A stretch of DNA of 64,000 bases from Planococcus sp. MER TA 32b (GTDB taxonomy: Bacteria > Bacillota > Bacilli > Bacillales_A > Planococcaceae). The notes under the pieces are model-generated. The model searched no databases, had not been told where the DNA came from, and saw only the letters and a program-made list of their open reading frames with translations. Location of the stretch: NCBI GenBank assembly GCA_023715185.1, contig JAMCAN010000001.1, positions 930,001 to 994,000 on the forward strand, read 5' to 3'. This document shows positions 1 through 8,985 of this stretch, piece after piece; the first letter of the stretch is position 1; each line of letters begins with the position of its first letter. The position numbers and the translations under genes are program-made.

Positions 1-627
1 ACAGCTCTTGCCATCACATTCTATGCATTTAAATTCATCGAGCGGGGCCAGCTGGTCAGGTATCTGATTGCCGTTGCATTAGCCGGCATGTTCCATGCGT
101 CAGCATTCGTGGCAATCGCTTTCTATTTCATACGCAATGTGAAACTGGATATCCTCAAACTTGTGATTGTCCTGTTTTCACTGCCTTTCGTCGGCGGACT
201 GATCAACTCGCTTGTTGTTAAATATTCTCCGACTTATGCACCGTATACGGAAGCATCGGCAGGGCAGGAAGGAACCAAGGCGATTTTCGTTCTTTTGCTG
301 ATCGGGGTTGCTGCCCTGTTCCTGCGCGACAGGATCCTGGAAAACGACCGGATCGCCAATATGTATTTTAACTTCTACTTTGTCGGGCTGGGGATTTACC
401 TGATGTTCTTTTCCCAGGGGACGATGGGGCATCGGTTATCACTGTATGGCACATTTTTCTCGCTTTTGCTGATTCCGAAGATTGTGTCACTGTTTAATCT
501 CGACAGCAACCGTGTGTTGCTTAAAGTCGGCATCTCCCTTTTCTGCATTGTGATTTTCCTTTATATCGTAAATGTCGGTTCTGATACCTATGTTCCTTAT
601 AAAACGATATTCCAGATAAGGCATTAG
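1..627 (+). CDS. EpsG-family exopolysaccharide polymerase, C-terminal part (5' end outside window)
   Basis: The frame is open from base 1, so this is the end of a longer gene; 208 codons are visible and an internal ATG at 88 is not the likely start. The protein is strongly hydrophobic with about five membrane segments. A conserved-looking FHASA motif sits just after a helix, as in EpsG/Wzy-like polymerases where an FH-SA motif marks the family core. Such proteins polymerise lipid-linked sugar repeat units at the outer face of the membrane. The next gene, a glycosyltransferase, begins about 30 bases downstream on the same strand, which fits a polysaccharide operon. Polymerase rather than another multispanning protein is inferred from the motif and context. 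Confidence 0.7.
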   Translation, partial: TALAITFYAFKFIERGQLVRYLIAVALAGMFHASAFVAIAFYFIRNVKLDILKLVIVLFSLPFVGGLINSLVVKYSPTYAPYTEASAGQEGTKAIFVLLLIGVAALFLRDRILENDRIANMYFNFYFVGLGIYLMFFSQGTMGHRLSLYGTFFSLLLIPKIVSLFNLDSNRVLLKVGISLFCIVIFLYIVNVGSDTYVPYKTIFQIRH

Positions 628-659
628 CAATTCATCTAAAAGCGGAAGGTGTGAGGAAA

Positions 660-1589
660 GTGCCGAAAGTTTCAGTGATAATGCCTGTATACAATAAAGC
701 GGGCAGGCTCCGCTTCAGCATCGAGTCTGTGCTCCAGCAGACTTTTAAAGATTTCGAGCTGATTATGATCAATGACGGATCCACCGACAGCAGCCATGAA
801 ATCGCCATCGAATATAAGAGGAAAGACTCGAGGGTCGTCTATTTCAAACAGCGCAACCAAGGAGTTTCCGTTACCCGCAACAATGCCATCGACCTGGCAA
901 GAGGCGAATATATCTCCTTTTTGGATGCCGACGATGCTCTGCATCCTGATTTCCTGTCGAAGATGGTATGGAAAGCCGGCGGCGAAAACGTCTGTTACTG
1001 CGGCCATTCCTACGTGACAGAACAGGGCAGGAAGAAAGCCAGGATCAATTTCGCGGAAGGGGATATCCTGGAGAAATTCCTGCTCAACACATGCAACCCG
1101 CATTTGAATTCGTGGCTTATCAAAAAATCCTTCCTTGATGAGCACGGCATCCGCTTCAGTCCCGGAGTCAGCTGGGGGGAGGACATGATTTTCTTCTCCA
1201 AGGTGCTAGTAAACGAAACGGAAGTGCTGGCTGTGCAGGATTACCTGACTGAATATCATATCGGGCAGCCGGGAAGCCTGAGTGAGAATTCGATGGACAA
1301 AATACAAAAAGATATCGAATGGATGGAAGCGGTTAAACAGTATATTTACAGCCGGGTGAAGGATTCGGCAAGAAGAAGCGAAGCCATTGCAGCCATCGAC
1401 TTCTACCGCATTGCCGGTGCCATACTTTATCGGCTGGACCTTAACAGCAGCCTGCTCCATAAGGAAGATCTCAAAAAGCTTATCAGCAATTATGACGATT
1501 TTATCCGCATATTCAATCTGTCGAACGGGATCAGAAGCATCAAGCTGATGCTTCTGTATTTGAAAATGCGTGTACAACTGTTGTTCTAG
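660..1589 (+). CDS. GT2-family glycosyltransferase
   Basis: A 309-residue family 2 (GT-A fold) glycosyltransferase. The N terminus carries the classic VSVIMPVYN opening, the nucleotide-binding NDGSTD motif about 40 residues in, and a DADD metal-binding motif near residue 90. It likely transfers a sugar from a nucleotide donor onto the lipid-linked repeat unit at the cytoplasmic membrane. An upstream GTG at 651 is in frame but is only one base from the GGAAGG ribosome binding site (644-649). The GTG at 660 has normal spacing and is preferred. The C-terminal third is less conserved and probably sets acceptor choice. The exact sugar cannot be read from sequence. Confidence 0.85.
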   Translation: MPKVSVIMPVYNKAGRLRFSIESVLQQTFKDFELIMINDGSTDSSHEIAIEYKRKDSRVVYFKQRNQGVSVTRNNAIDLARGEYISFLDADDALHPDFLSKMVWKAGGENVCYCGHSYVTEQGRKKARINFAEGDILEKFLLNTCNPHLNSWLIKKSFLDEHGIRFSPGVSWGEDMIFFSKVLVNETEVLAVQDYLTEYHIGQPGSLSENSMDKIQKDIEWMEAVKQYIYSRVKDSARRSEAIAAIDFYRIAGAILYRLDLNSSLLHKEDLKKLISNYDDFIRIFNLSNGIRSIKLMLLYLKMRVQLLF

Positions 1590-1620
1590 GCGGCTGGTTC
1601 GTAAAGTAGGGGGAGATGAA

Positions 1621-2742
1621 ATGAAGCGCCTGTCCAATTATTACGCCCACAAAAAGCGGCTTGTGGAGGGGTTCGAGGCAAGAAAGGAATTCTTGTCACC
1701 CGGCAGCTATCAATTCGATGAATCGATGACTTATATCCATTTGGACGATATGGAAATTTCGAGGAAGTCGAAAGAGCTTTTCAGCCAGGGCCTGCACATC
1801 ATCAATTTTGCCAATGGCGGATTTTTTGTGAAAACAGCTGTTACCAAGATACTTCGGTTTTATTTCAATAAAAAGCTGTTCATCGACCGGAAAACGAAAG
1901 AAGCTGATAAAGGCACTGTATATCTGCCGGCCGGCAATGGAAAAGACGTGAAGATATTCGATTTCAGCCAAAAGGAAGTATTGATCACTTACAGCGAGAC
2001 GGAAATTTTCCAGCAAAAGCTGGATGCCTACAGTCAGTTCAAGAATTGGTTTCCGATTCCTTCCATCCTTGATAAAGATGAGAAAAGAAAATTGATCATT
2101 GAACGGTATATCGAGTATAAGAGCAGCGCTCAATGGGATGATTATGACACGAAATTCATCATCAATGAAGTCTTCCGCCGCTACCTCGAATATTTTAAAG
2201 AACAGGGATCGAACGGAACAGCCGATTGGGTTCCGGCATTTGAAATAGCGGGTTTGCTTCCATCAGACAGCGCGTTCCTTGAAGAAATCGAACTCGGCAT
2301 CAGCCGGGAGCTTTTGGAGAGACCTTTGCCCATGCTGCCGGTGCATGGCGATCTGTGGTCACCGAACATCCTCCTGGATAAGGAAGATTCGAAAAAAATC
2401 TATTTCATCGACTGGGAAATGGCGGGTGACATGTATTTTTTCTATGATTTCTTCGTATTCATGTGGAACGAAGCGATTGTGAATAAGAACTATTCTTTCA
2501 TCAGGTATTACATGGAAGGCGAATACGATTTCTATTTTGAACATTCCTTTGAGTTGTTCAATCTGGAATTCGATAAAGGCCGAAAACAGGAATACCTCAA
2601 TATCTTCTTCTTGAATATGTATGTCAGAAGATGGCTGGACGCGGATGATGGCTATATGGACTGGATCTGGGGCGAATACCGGAAATTCATGGAATACGTA
2701 ATTTCACTTGATGTACTGCCGGACATGCCGAGGCGAAATTAA
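1621..2742 (+). CDS. APH/choline-kinase-fold phosphotransferase
   Basis: A 373-residue protein with the aminoglycoside phosphotransferase/choline kinase fold. The catalytic loop HGDLWSPNILL has His242 and Asp244, and the metal-binding FIDWEMAG has Asp264. The N-terminal lobe is poorly conserved. The ATG at 1621 is preceded by GGGGGAG; an upstream in-frame extension has no comparable site. Family members phosphorylate small alcohols such as choline, sugars or aminoglycosides. Inside a polysaccharide cluster the likely role is making a phosphorylated precursor or decorating substituent (for example phosphocholine-like), but that is inference. A resistance function is unlikely from context. Confidence 0.75.
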   Translation: MKRLSNYYAHKKRLVEGFEARKEFLSPGSYQFDESMTYIHLDDMEISRKSKELFSQGLHIINFANGGFFVKTAVTKILRFYFNKKLFIDRKTKEADKGTVYLPAGNGKDVKIFDFSQKEVLITYSETEIFQQKLDAYSQFKNWFPIPSILDKDEKRKLIIERYIEYKSSAQWDDYDTKFIINEVFRRYLEYFKEQGSNGTADWVPAFEIAGLLPSDSAFLEEIELGISRELLERPLPMLPVHGDLWSPNILLDKEDSKKIYFIDWEMAGDMYFFYDFFVFMWNEAIVNKNYSFIRYYMEGEYDFYFEHSFELFNLEFDKGRKQEYLNIFFLNMYVRRWLDADDGYMDWIWGEYRKFMEYVISLDVLPDMPRRN

Positions 2743-2776
2743 TGAATCACAAGCTATAGAGTGGAAGTGAGCGCAT

Positions 2777-4321
2777 ATGAAAAAGACAATCATCGCCCTT
2801 ATGGCGGTGACCATCATCGTGAAGGTCACCAGCCTGATCAAAGAAATCGTTTTTTCCTATTATTACGGGGCTTCCAATATAACAGATGCATATATCATCT
2901 CACTGACGATCCCGGCAGTCATTTTCGCGCTGATCGGTGCAGGCATCGCGACCGGCTATATACCTCTCTACAGCAAGATCGACAATGAGCAGGGGAAAGA
3001 TGCAGCAATCGAATTCACTAATAATGTATTGAACTTTATCCTGCTGCTGTGTACGGCCATCGTTGGAGCAGTGTTCCTTTTTACAGAACAGCTGATCTTT
3101 CTGTTCGCATCGGGGTTTAAAGGGGAAACGCTCGAATTGGCGATCCTGTTTACAAGAATAAGCATCGTCTCAGTCTATTTTACAGGCATGCTCTATATAA
3201 TGGAGGCCAATCTCCAGGTGAATGATGCCTATAAAGTTCCACAGCTTGCTGTCATCCCGATGATTTTGATAACAACAGCGTCCATTGCCTTAAGCGCCAC
3301 TTATGGTGTCTACATATTGATTTATGGCAGTGTGCTGGCCGTCATAGTACAGGCTTTGATTGTAATCGTTTATGCTTATAAAAAGGGGTATTACTATAAG
3401 TTCAAAGTGAATTTCAGGGATTTTTACCTGAAGCGGATGGTTGCACTTTCCATACCTGTGATTATCGGTTCATCCATTTACCAGCTGAATATCATTATCG
3501 ACAGGACGCTGGCTTCACAGATTGCAGTAGGCGGCATTTCTGCTTTAAACTACGCCTTTAAAATCGAAACTTTCATCACGGGGCTGTTCGTAGTGAGTAT
3601 TGTGACCGTCATGTATCCGAGCATTTCGCGAATGGCCGTTGTCCGGAATTTCAAGGGAATGAAAGAGGCATTATCGAAATCCATTACCGCCATAAGCTTA
3701 TTCGTGATTCCTGCGACGGTGGGGGTGATGGTATTCTCCCAGCCCATAACGAGACTGGTATTCGGGAGAGGCGAGTTTGGAGAAGAAGCGGTCGCAATGA
3801 CTTCGATTTCCTTGCTTTTCTATTCTTTAGGAATGATTGGCGTCGGCATCCACTCAACTTTAGTGAAAGCATTCTATTCATTGGAGGATACAAAAACACC
3901 GGTGTTGATTTCGTCGACTTCAGTGGCGATAAACATAGTATTCAATATCATACTTTCCAGGTTTCTTGGAGTCGGGGGATTGGCGCTTGCAACCTCCATA
4001 GCGGCCTTGACCGGAGCGGGGTTGATCTTCTTCTGTCTCCGCCGCAAGATCGGGCCGCTTGGAGCAAGACAGCTTGTCATATCAATAGCCAAAATCGGCT
4101 TCGCTTCCATTGTCATGGGCATCAGCGCCAAACTGATCTTCGAATCATTATTGCTGATCGTCCACCAGGACATAGCGCTCCTGCTGGCGATTGCCGCAGG
4201 TGCAGCCATTTACTTTACAGTCATCCTATTCACCAAAATAGATGATGTGAGCACTATTGCAGATGAGATCAAGAAGAAACTGCGCAAAGCGGATACGGCA
4301 GTTGAGCAAGGAAAAATCTAA
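2777..4321 (+). CDS. MurJ/MviN-type (MOP superfamily) lipid-linked oligosaccharide flippase
   Basis: A 514-residue integral membrane protein with about 14 hydrophobic segments. It opens with a helix followed by [15 protein letters not shown], the typical start of MurJ/MviN proteins, where an R/K-E-x-x-x-A/S-x-x-G element lies near the first helix. These proteins flip undecaprenyl-linked sugars across the membrane. Because it sits between a polymerase/glycosyltransferase group and galU, it more likely serves the polysaccharide repeat unit (a Wzx role) than being the sole lipid II flippase, but the two cannot be separated by sequence alone. It starts 34 bases after the kinase gene with a GGAAGTGAG site. 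Confidence 0.82.
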   Translation: MKKTIIALMAVTIIVKVTSLIKEIVFSYYYGASNITDAYIISLTIPAVIFALIGAGIATGYIPLYSKIDNEQGKDAAIEFTNNVLNFILLLCTAIVGAVFLFTEQLIFLFASGFKGETLELAILFTRISIVSVYFTGMLYIMEANLQVNDAYKVPQLAVIPMILITTASIALSATYGVYILIYGSVLAVIVQALIVIVYAYKKGYYYKFKVNFRDFYLKRMVALSIPVIIGSSIYQLNIIIDRTLASQIAVGGISALNYAFKIETFITGLFVVSIVTVMYPSISRMAVVRNFKGMKEALSKSITAISLFVIPATVGVMVFSQPITRLVFGRGEFGEEAVAMTSISLLFYSLGMIGVGIHSTLVKAFYSLEDTKTPVLISSTSVAINIVFNIILSRFLGVGGLALATSIAALTGAGLIFFCLRRKIGPLGARQLVISIAKIGFASIVMGISAKLIFESLLLIVHQDIALLLAIAAGAAIYFTVILFTKIDDVSTIADEIKKKLRKADTAVEQGKI

Positions 4322-4341
4322 AATGCCAGGAGGAAATCATT

Positions 4342-5223
4342 ATGAAAATCAGAAAAGCCATCATCCCGGCTGCGGGGCTCGGCACACGGTTCCTGCCAGC
4401 GACAAAGGCGTTGCCGAAAGAAATGCTTCCAATTGTCGATAAGCCGACAATCCAGTACATCGTTGAAGAGGCAATCGCTTCCGGAATCGAAGACATCATC
4501 ATTGTCACCGGTAAAGGGAAGCGTGCAATCGAGGATCACTTCGACCATGCCTATGAACTCGAAGATACGCTCCGGAACAAAGGCAAGCTTGATATGCTCG
4601 ATTCGGTCACCGAAACTTCCCAGGTGGAAATCCACTATATCCGCCAAAAACAGCCGCTTGGTCTCGGCCATGCCATATGGTCAGCACGCAAATTCATCGG
4701 CAATGAACCGTTCGCAGTTTTGCTCGGCGACGATATCGTCGTCAATGAGGAGCCGTGCCTTGCTCAATTGATGAATCAATATGAACAGACCGGCAAAAGC
4801 ATCATTGGGGTAAAACAGGTGCCTGAAGATGAAACGAGCCGTTATGGCATCGTCGATCCGCTTGAGCGGAAAGGCAAGCTCATGAAAGTCCGTAATTTCG
4901 TTGAGAAGCCGGCACCAGGCACTGCGCCTTCCAATTGTGCGATCATGGGACGCTACGTTCTCGATCCTCAGATTTTTAAATACCTGGGGGAACATCAAAT
5001 TGGGGCCGGCGGCGAAATCCAATTGACGGATGCAATCCAGAAATTGAATGAGGAACAGCAGGTCTACGCCTATGAATTCGATGGCCAGCGCTATGATGTC
5101 GGAGAGAAATTCGGATATATCGAGACGACAATCGAGTTTGCGCTGAAACGCCCGGAGCTGCGCGATAAACTGTTGGAACTTTTTGAAAACAAATTGAATG
5201 AATCCTTGATCATGAAAGAATGA
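4342..5223 (+). CDS. galU: UTP--glucose-1-phosphate uridylyltransferase
   Basis: A 293-residue GalU/GtaB. The nucleotide-binding signature [17 protein letters not shown] is at residues 12-28, [13 protein letters not shown] follows, and the sugar-binding FVEKP lies near residue 190. It makes UDP-glucose from UTP and glucose-1-phosphate in the cytoplasm for polysaccharide and teichoic acid synthesis. Length and motifs are full and normal. An AGGAGG site lies directly upstream and the start is 20 bases after the flippase stop, so it is co-transcribed with the cluster. The next gene is a homologue of the enzyme that would normally use a UDP-sugar product, but that homologue is degenerate. Confidence 0.96.
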   Translation: MKIRKAIIPAAGLGTRFLPATKALPKEMLPIVDKPTIQYIVEEAIASGIEDIIIVTGKGKRAIEDHFDHAYELEDTLRNKGKLDMLDSVTETSQVEIHYIRQKQPLGLGHAIWSARKFIGNEPFAVLLGDDIVVNEEPCLAQLMNQYEQTGKSIIGVKQVPEDETSRYGIVDPLERKGKLMKVRNFVEKPAPGTAPSNCAIMGRYVLDPQIFKYLGEHQIGAGGEIQLTDAIQKLNEEQQVYAYEFDGQRYDVGEKFGYIETTIEFALKRPELRDKLLELFENKLNESLIMKE

Positions 5224-5284
5224 CGGCAGCTTTGACGGCACATTTGAAGTCAGGGCAATTGGCTGGAGGAGGGACAAATCCTGC

Positions 5285-6559
5285 ATGATGTCGGAAAATT
5301 TAATAATAGGCGTTATTGGATTAAGGCATGCCGGATTGCCGATTGCCAATGACTTCGCGAAGATGTATCCGGTGCTGGTCTATGATCTGGAAGAGGAATT
5401 TAATGGAGACCCGGATTTTGGTCTGTCACCCGGAAATTTAATTAGTGGATCCACAATTGAAATATTGAATACGCCGGAAAAGATGTCAGAAGCTGCATTA
5501 TTGATCATAACAGTGCCGGTCACCATCAGCGTCAGCAAGCATCCGGATTTATCCTTGTTGCTGAAAGCCTGTGAAGTTGCCGGCAGCCATATGAAAAAAG
5601 GGGCGGTTGTAGTAATTTCATCAATTGTCTATCCCGGCGTTACACAGGAAAAATGCATCCCTGTACTGGAACGTTTTTCAGGATTGGAGGCGGGCAAACA
5701 ATTTTTCGTAGGTTATTCTCCCGATGACTTGCGCGAATACTTTGAAAGCCCCGCTGCCCCAAAATCCGCCAAAATAATTGCTGGCCAGAATCCTTCGGTG
5801 CTTGATTACATTTCGGAGGTTTATATGAATGTATTTGGGCAAAGGGTCCACAAAGCAGAGTCGATCAAGGCCGCTGAAGCAGCGGAGCTGGTCAACACGG
5901 TCCAGCAGACCGTAAATGCAGCTTTGATGAATGAGCTGGCTGCAATTTTCAAATTGATGGATATCGATACCCAGGAGGTGCTGCGGACTGCAGCGGTGAA
6001 AAAAGATTTTTTAAGATTCAGCCCTGGCTTCGGCAGCAATCACGGAAAATCCCAGGATTCCTATCAATTGACTCACCGCGCACTTGCAGCCGGCCATCAT
6101 CCGGAAATCATTTTATCAGCTTTGAGGGTCAATGACGGTTTAGGGCATTCCATCGCTAACTCCATCATAAAAGAAATGAACCAGCTCAATCTGCCGCTGC
6201 AATCAGCAGCGGTAGTGGTAATAGGTGTCACCACTAAAGAGGATTCTGCAATTATTGAAAAATCGAGGGTTTTTGACATGATCGAAGAGCTGCAGCAATT
6301 CGGCCTTCAAATCCAAGTGGCTGACAGCCTGGCAGATCCGGAGCAGGTAGAGCTTCAGTTCGGGATTCATCTGACACCTTGGCAGGAGCTCGCACCTGCA
6401 GATGCTGTGATTCTTGCTGTTCCTCACCAGGAAATACGGGATATAGGCTGGAAATCCATCCGGGGACTTTTGAAAAACGAATCCTCGATCGTGTTTGATA
6501 TCAAAAGTGTTCTAGATAAAAAAAAGTTGCCGGAATCATTGAATTTATGGAGACTCTAG
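5285..6559 (+). CDS. Nucleotide-sugar dehydrogenase homologue lacking catalytic residues (predicted pseudoenzyme)
   Basis: A 424-residue protein aligning end to end with UDP-sugar dehydrogenases of the WbpO/TviB/UDP-ManNAc group. It has an N-terminal Rossmann domain, the VTVPVTISVSKHPDLS and VYPGVTQE segments, a helical dimerisation core (VNAALMNELAAIF) and a C-terminal domain (GVTTKEDS). Every key site is changed. The NAD loop GxGxxG reads GLRHAG (Arg14 for Gly). The usual EST before the substrate loop is SSI. The catalytic Lys/Asn of the AEAAK-xxx-N segment are Glu and Thr. The nucleophile Cys of GGHCIGVDPYYL is Gly254 in NHGKSQDSYQL, with no gap. The frame is intact with a GGAGGAGGG site, so it is not a decayed gene. 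A regulatory or binding role is inferred. Confidence 0.8.
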   Translation: MMSENLIIGVIGLRHAGLPIANDFAKMYPVLVYDLEEEFNGDPDFGLSPGNLISGSTIEILNTPEKMSEAALLIITVPVTISVSKHPDLSLLLKACEVAGSHMKKGAVVVISSIVYPGVTQEKCIPVLERFSGLEAGKQFFVGYSPDDLREYFESPAAPKSAKIIAGQNPSVLDYISEVYMNVFGQRVHKAESIKAAEAAELVNTVQQTVNAALMNELAAIFKLMDIDTQEVLRTAAVKKDFLRFSPGFGSNHGKSQDSYQLTHRALAAGHHPEIILSALRVNDGLGHSIANSIIKEMNQLNLPLQSAAVVVIGVTTKEDSAIIEKSRVFDMIEELQQFGLQIQVADSLADPEQVELQFGIHLTPWQELAPADAVILAVPHQEIRDIGWKSIRGLLKNESSIVFDIKSVLDKKKLPESLNLWRL

Positions 6560-6570
6560 AAAATAAATAA

Positions 6571-6614
6571 GGCAAGCGCAAGCCGGCTGCTTCCGGCCAA
6601 CGCTTGCCTTTTTC
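6571..6614 (+). terminator. Rho-independent terminator after the polysaccharide cluster
   Basis: GGCAAGCG (6571-6578) pairs with CGCTTGCC (6601-6608), an inner GCCGG/CCGGC extends the stem, and a T-run follows. It closes the first polysaccharide operon. Confidence 0.9.
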
Positions 6615-6684
6615 ATTATCAGGGTAAAGGGATAATGAACATTTCGCGATAGAAATAAAATACCTGATCGGAGGATTTTGAGTC

Positions 6685-7236
6685 ATGGAGACAATCCTGG
6701 CAATATGCATCGGCCTCGCTCTAAGTGCGACTGTCGGTTTTCGAATATTTACGCCGTTATTGATAACCGGCATTTTTGTCAGAGCCGACTGGATCACGTT
6801 GTCGGAAGGCTTCAGCTGGATTGGCAGCACGCCGGCACTGGTCGCATTCGGCGCAGCCACATTATTTGAAGTTGCGGTAAACTACATTCCGGCAGTCGGA
6901 TCGTTCATGAAAGTCCTTGCCACTCCGCTTGCGGCTATCGCCGGAATTCTTCTGACAGCGTCATTTATCGGCGATATGAATCCGCTGCTAGAATGGAGCA
7001 TCGCCATCATTGGGGGTGGCGGCGCGGCAACCGCTTCTCATACCGCGGTCACCGCTGTAAAAGGTGTCAGCGAAGCGGCTTTTCTCAGTCCTGCTGTGGC
7101 AGCGGCAGAAGACGCCACGGCAACATTGGTGCCGATTTCGATTTTTCTTGTTCCTTTCTTGGCGATTGTATTCGTGGTGCTGATTCCGCTGCTGATTTTC
7201 AGGTTCTACAGAAAGCGGGAGCGGAGGAGCGTGTAG
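6685..7236 (+). CDS. DUF4126 family membrane protein
   Basis: A 183-residue hydrophobic protein with five to six membrane segments, glycine- and alanine-rich. Recognised features of the DUF4126 family are the N-terminal LALSATVGFRIFTPLL, the EVAVNYIPAVGSF segment and the GGGGAATASHTAVTAVKG motif near residue 110. The function of this family is not established. An AGGAGGA-like site (CGGAGGATTTTGAGTC) precedes the ATG at 6685. It stands alone between two terminators and converges on the deacetylase gene, so it is probably monocistronic. Its short basic C-terminal tail (YRKRERR) should lie in the cytoplasm by the positive-inside rule. Confidence 0.8.
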   Translation: METILAICIGLALSATVGFRIFTPLLITGIFVRADWITLSEGFSWIGSTPALVAFGAATLFEVAVNYIPAVGSFMKVLATPLAAIAGILLTASFIGDMNPLLEWSIAIIGGGGAATASHTAVTAVKGVSEAAFLSPAVAAAEDATATLVPISIFLVPFLAIVFVVLIPLLIFRFYRKRERRSV

Positions 7237-7293
7237 TTTAAGTAAGGAGCTCTTCACTCAGCCGGGTGAAGGCTTAATATATTTTTCCATAGT

Positions 7294-7322
7294 AAAAGCC
7301 AGGCTTAATGCCCGGCTTTTAC
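7294..7322. terminator. Bidirectional terminator between convergent genes
   Basis: AAAAGCC-a-GG / CC-c-GGCTTTT forms a near-perfect hairpin with A and T tracts on both sides. It can serve the DUF4126 gene and the opposing deacetylase gene. Confidence 0.8.
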
Positions 7323-7335
7323 CTTTTGCCATTGA

Positions 7336-8547
7336 TTAACGTGGAATGGTAAGCACCTGCCCGATGCGCAGGAAGTTTACATTCGTGATGTTGTTGGTGG
7401 CAGCGATTTTCGCGACGGTCGAATTGTAACGAACAGCGATGCTGTATAAAGTGTCGCCCGCTTTAACCGTGTATTTGACCGTTGCTGCAGGCGGCGGTGC
7501 AGTGGCTGTGCCTGGGATTTTCAGGACTTGGCCGATGCGGAGCAGGTTGACATTTGTGATATTATTGGCGGCTGCAATCTTCGCGACGGTCGTGTTATAG
7601 CGCTTCGCAATGGAATAAAGCGTGTCCCCGGCTTTTACAGTATAGGTTGTTGAAGTGGCTGGCGGCGGTGTTGGTGCAGTGCTTGTGCCTGGGATTTTCA
7701 AAACCTGTCCGATCCGGAGCAGGTTGACATTGGCGATATTATTGGCGGCTGCAATTTTAGCGACAGTAGTATTGAAGCGCTTGGCAATGGAATATAAAGT
7801 ATCCCCGGCTTTAACGGTATACGTTGTGCCTCCGCTCGCTGGCGGGGAGGCCGGCAAGTTCAGCAATTGGGAAACAGTGACGAACGAATAGCCTTTCGCT
7901 TTCAATTTGGTGATGATGTTCGGCAGCGCGGCTGGTGTGCCGGAAGCTCCGGTTCCAGTGTGCATAAGCACGACGGTGCCTGGCACGATATTGTTCACCA
8001 CTTTATTGGTGATAGTGGTGGCCGAATCTCCCCGCCAGTCAATGGTATCGATATTCCATTGGATGGTGTAGCCGTATCCCGCAGCCCCGACTCCAGCCAA
8101 CACGCTGGCATTCACCGAACCATATGGTGCCCTGAAAATGGGCTTGGTCGATTTGCCGGTCAGATTTTTGATGATCGTTTCAGTCCGGTCGAGCTGGGAC
8201 TTCATCTGGGCGGCTGATAATGTACGGAAATCCGGGTGGGAGTAGGAATGGTTGCCGAGCTGATGGCCTTTGGCTGCAATGTTTTTAATCGCCTGCGGAT
8301 GATTTTCCGCGCCTGATCCGGTCAGGAAAAACGTTGCTTTGACATTATGCGCTGACAGGATATCCAGAATCTTATTGATGTTCGTCCCATCAGATCCGTC
8401 ATCGAAAGTCAGAGCAACAACTTTGCTGGACGTGTTGCCTTTGGTTACATAAACCGAACTCGCTGCGTCCGACTGGCTGCTGAAAGAAAATAAGCTGAAC
8501 AGAATCAATAACATGACTGCTGCAATTTTGCCGATTTTCGTGCCCAC
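7336..8547 (-). CDS. Secreted polysaccharide deacetylase with three LysM repeats
   Basis: A signal peptide (basic MGTKIGK, hydrophobic core, cleavage near SDAAS) leads into a NodB-type carbohydrate esterase 4 domain with TFDDGSDG (catalytic Asp and metal Asp), HSYSHPDF (metal His pair) and RAPYGS. Three near-identical LysM modules of about 45 residues ([29 protein letters not shown]) follow, joined by Pro/Thr/Ala-rich linkers. LysM binds peptidoglycan or chitin, so the protein probably de-N-acetylates cell-wall GlcNAc/MurNAc outside the cell. A GTG at 8556 overlaps the AGGGGTGAG site; the GTG at 8547 has proper spacing. An inverted repeat lies just upstream (8571-8589). Confidence 0.9.
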   Translation of the reverse strand: MGTKIGKIAAVMLLILFSLFSFSSQSDAASSVYVTKGNTSSKVVALTFDDGSDGTNINKILDILSAHNVKATFFLTGSGAENHPQAIKNIAAKGHQLGNHSYSHPDFRTLSAAQMKSQLDRTETIIKNLTGKSTKPIFRAPYGSVNASVLAGVGAAGYGYTIQWNIDTIDWRGDSATTITNKVVNNIVPGTVVLMHTGTGASGTPAALPNIITKLKAKGYSFVTVSQLLNLPASPPASGGTTYTVKAGDTLYSIAKRFNTTVAKIAAANNIANVNLLRIGQVLKIPGTSTAPTPPPATSTTYTVKAGDTLYSIAKRYNTTVAKIAAANNITNVNLLRIGQVLKIPGTATAPPPAATVKYTVKAGDTLYSIAVRYNSTVAKIAATNNITNVNFLRIGQVLTIPR

Positions 8548-8570
8548 TAAACTCACCCCTTTTTTATTTA

Positions 8571-8589
8571 CACTAATGAAGCATTAGTG
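8571..8589. promoter_or_regulatory. Perfect inverted repeat in deacetylase leader
   Basis: CACTAATG-aag-CATTAGTG is an 8-bp perfect dyad with a 3-base gap. It lies about 10 bases upstream of the ribosome binding site of the minus-strand deacetylase. It could be an operator for a dimeric repressor or a small 5' UTR hairpin. Confidence 0.5.
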
Positions 8590-8985
8590 TATGTACATAT
8601 TCGAGTGGGCAACATTGTCTATGTTTTTGTATAATTATAAGGAATTTTGAAAGTATAATAGGTTAACTCAATTATAACACAGGATTATGCAATATAATAT
8701 AAGTAGTTAGATTTTTCTGTCAATTTACTTTTATATGAATTCTTTTAATTAAAATTATTTGAATCAAAGCATTCATGACAAATAATAGGTAAAAAGCTTG
8801 ATTTATTGTTACATTCGTTGTAATATAATTGTAATATAAAAGCTGACTGCAATTAAGATGAACTTAAGATAAATAGAAAGCTCACTATTTTTGCTAGGCT
8901 GTACTTACAATTACATTTTAAATTGCAGCTGTGTCATATTGGCACAGCTATTTATTTTGTAAGAATAATCTACTGGGGGAACAGT
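8590..8985. other. AT-rich divergent intergenic region
   Basis: About 400 bases of very AT-rich DNA separate the divergent deacetylase and DUF916 genes, with no credible ORF. It contains an exact tandem 11-bp repeat, TTGTAATATAA at 8818-8828 and 8829-8839, one helical turn apart, which is a plausible response-regulator site. A hairpin AGCTGTG/CACAGCT at 8928-8949 lies in the probable leader of the plus-strand gene. Confidence 0.5.
8928..8960 (+). promoter_or_regulatory. Leader hairpin upstream of DUF916 gene
   Basis: AGCTGTG (8928-8934) pairs with CACAGCT (8943-8949) and is followed by a T-rich but not uniform tract (ATTTATTTTGT). It sits about 37 bases before the ATG at 8986 and could act as a weak attenuator or mRNA stabiliser. 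Confidence 0.35.

Noticed and set aside
2777-4321. Assigning this firmly as the essential lipid II flippase murJ
   Set aside because: Context is a polysaccharide cluster; sequence alone does not separate MurJ from Wzx-like use, so no gene symbol is given.
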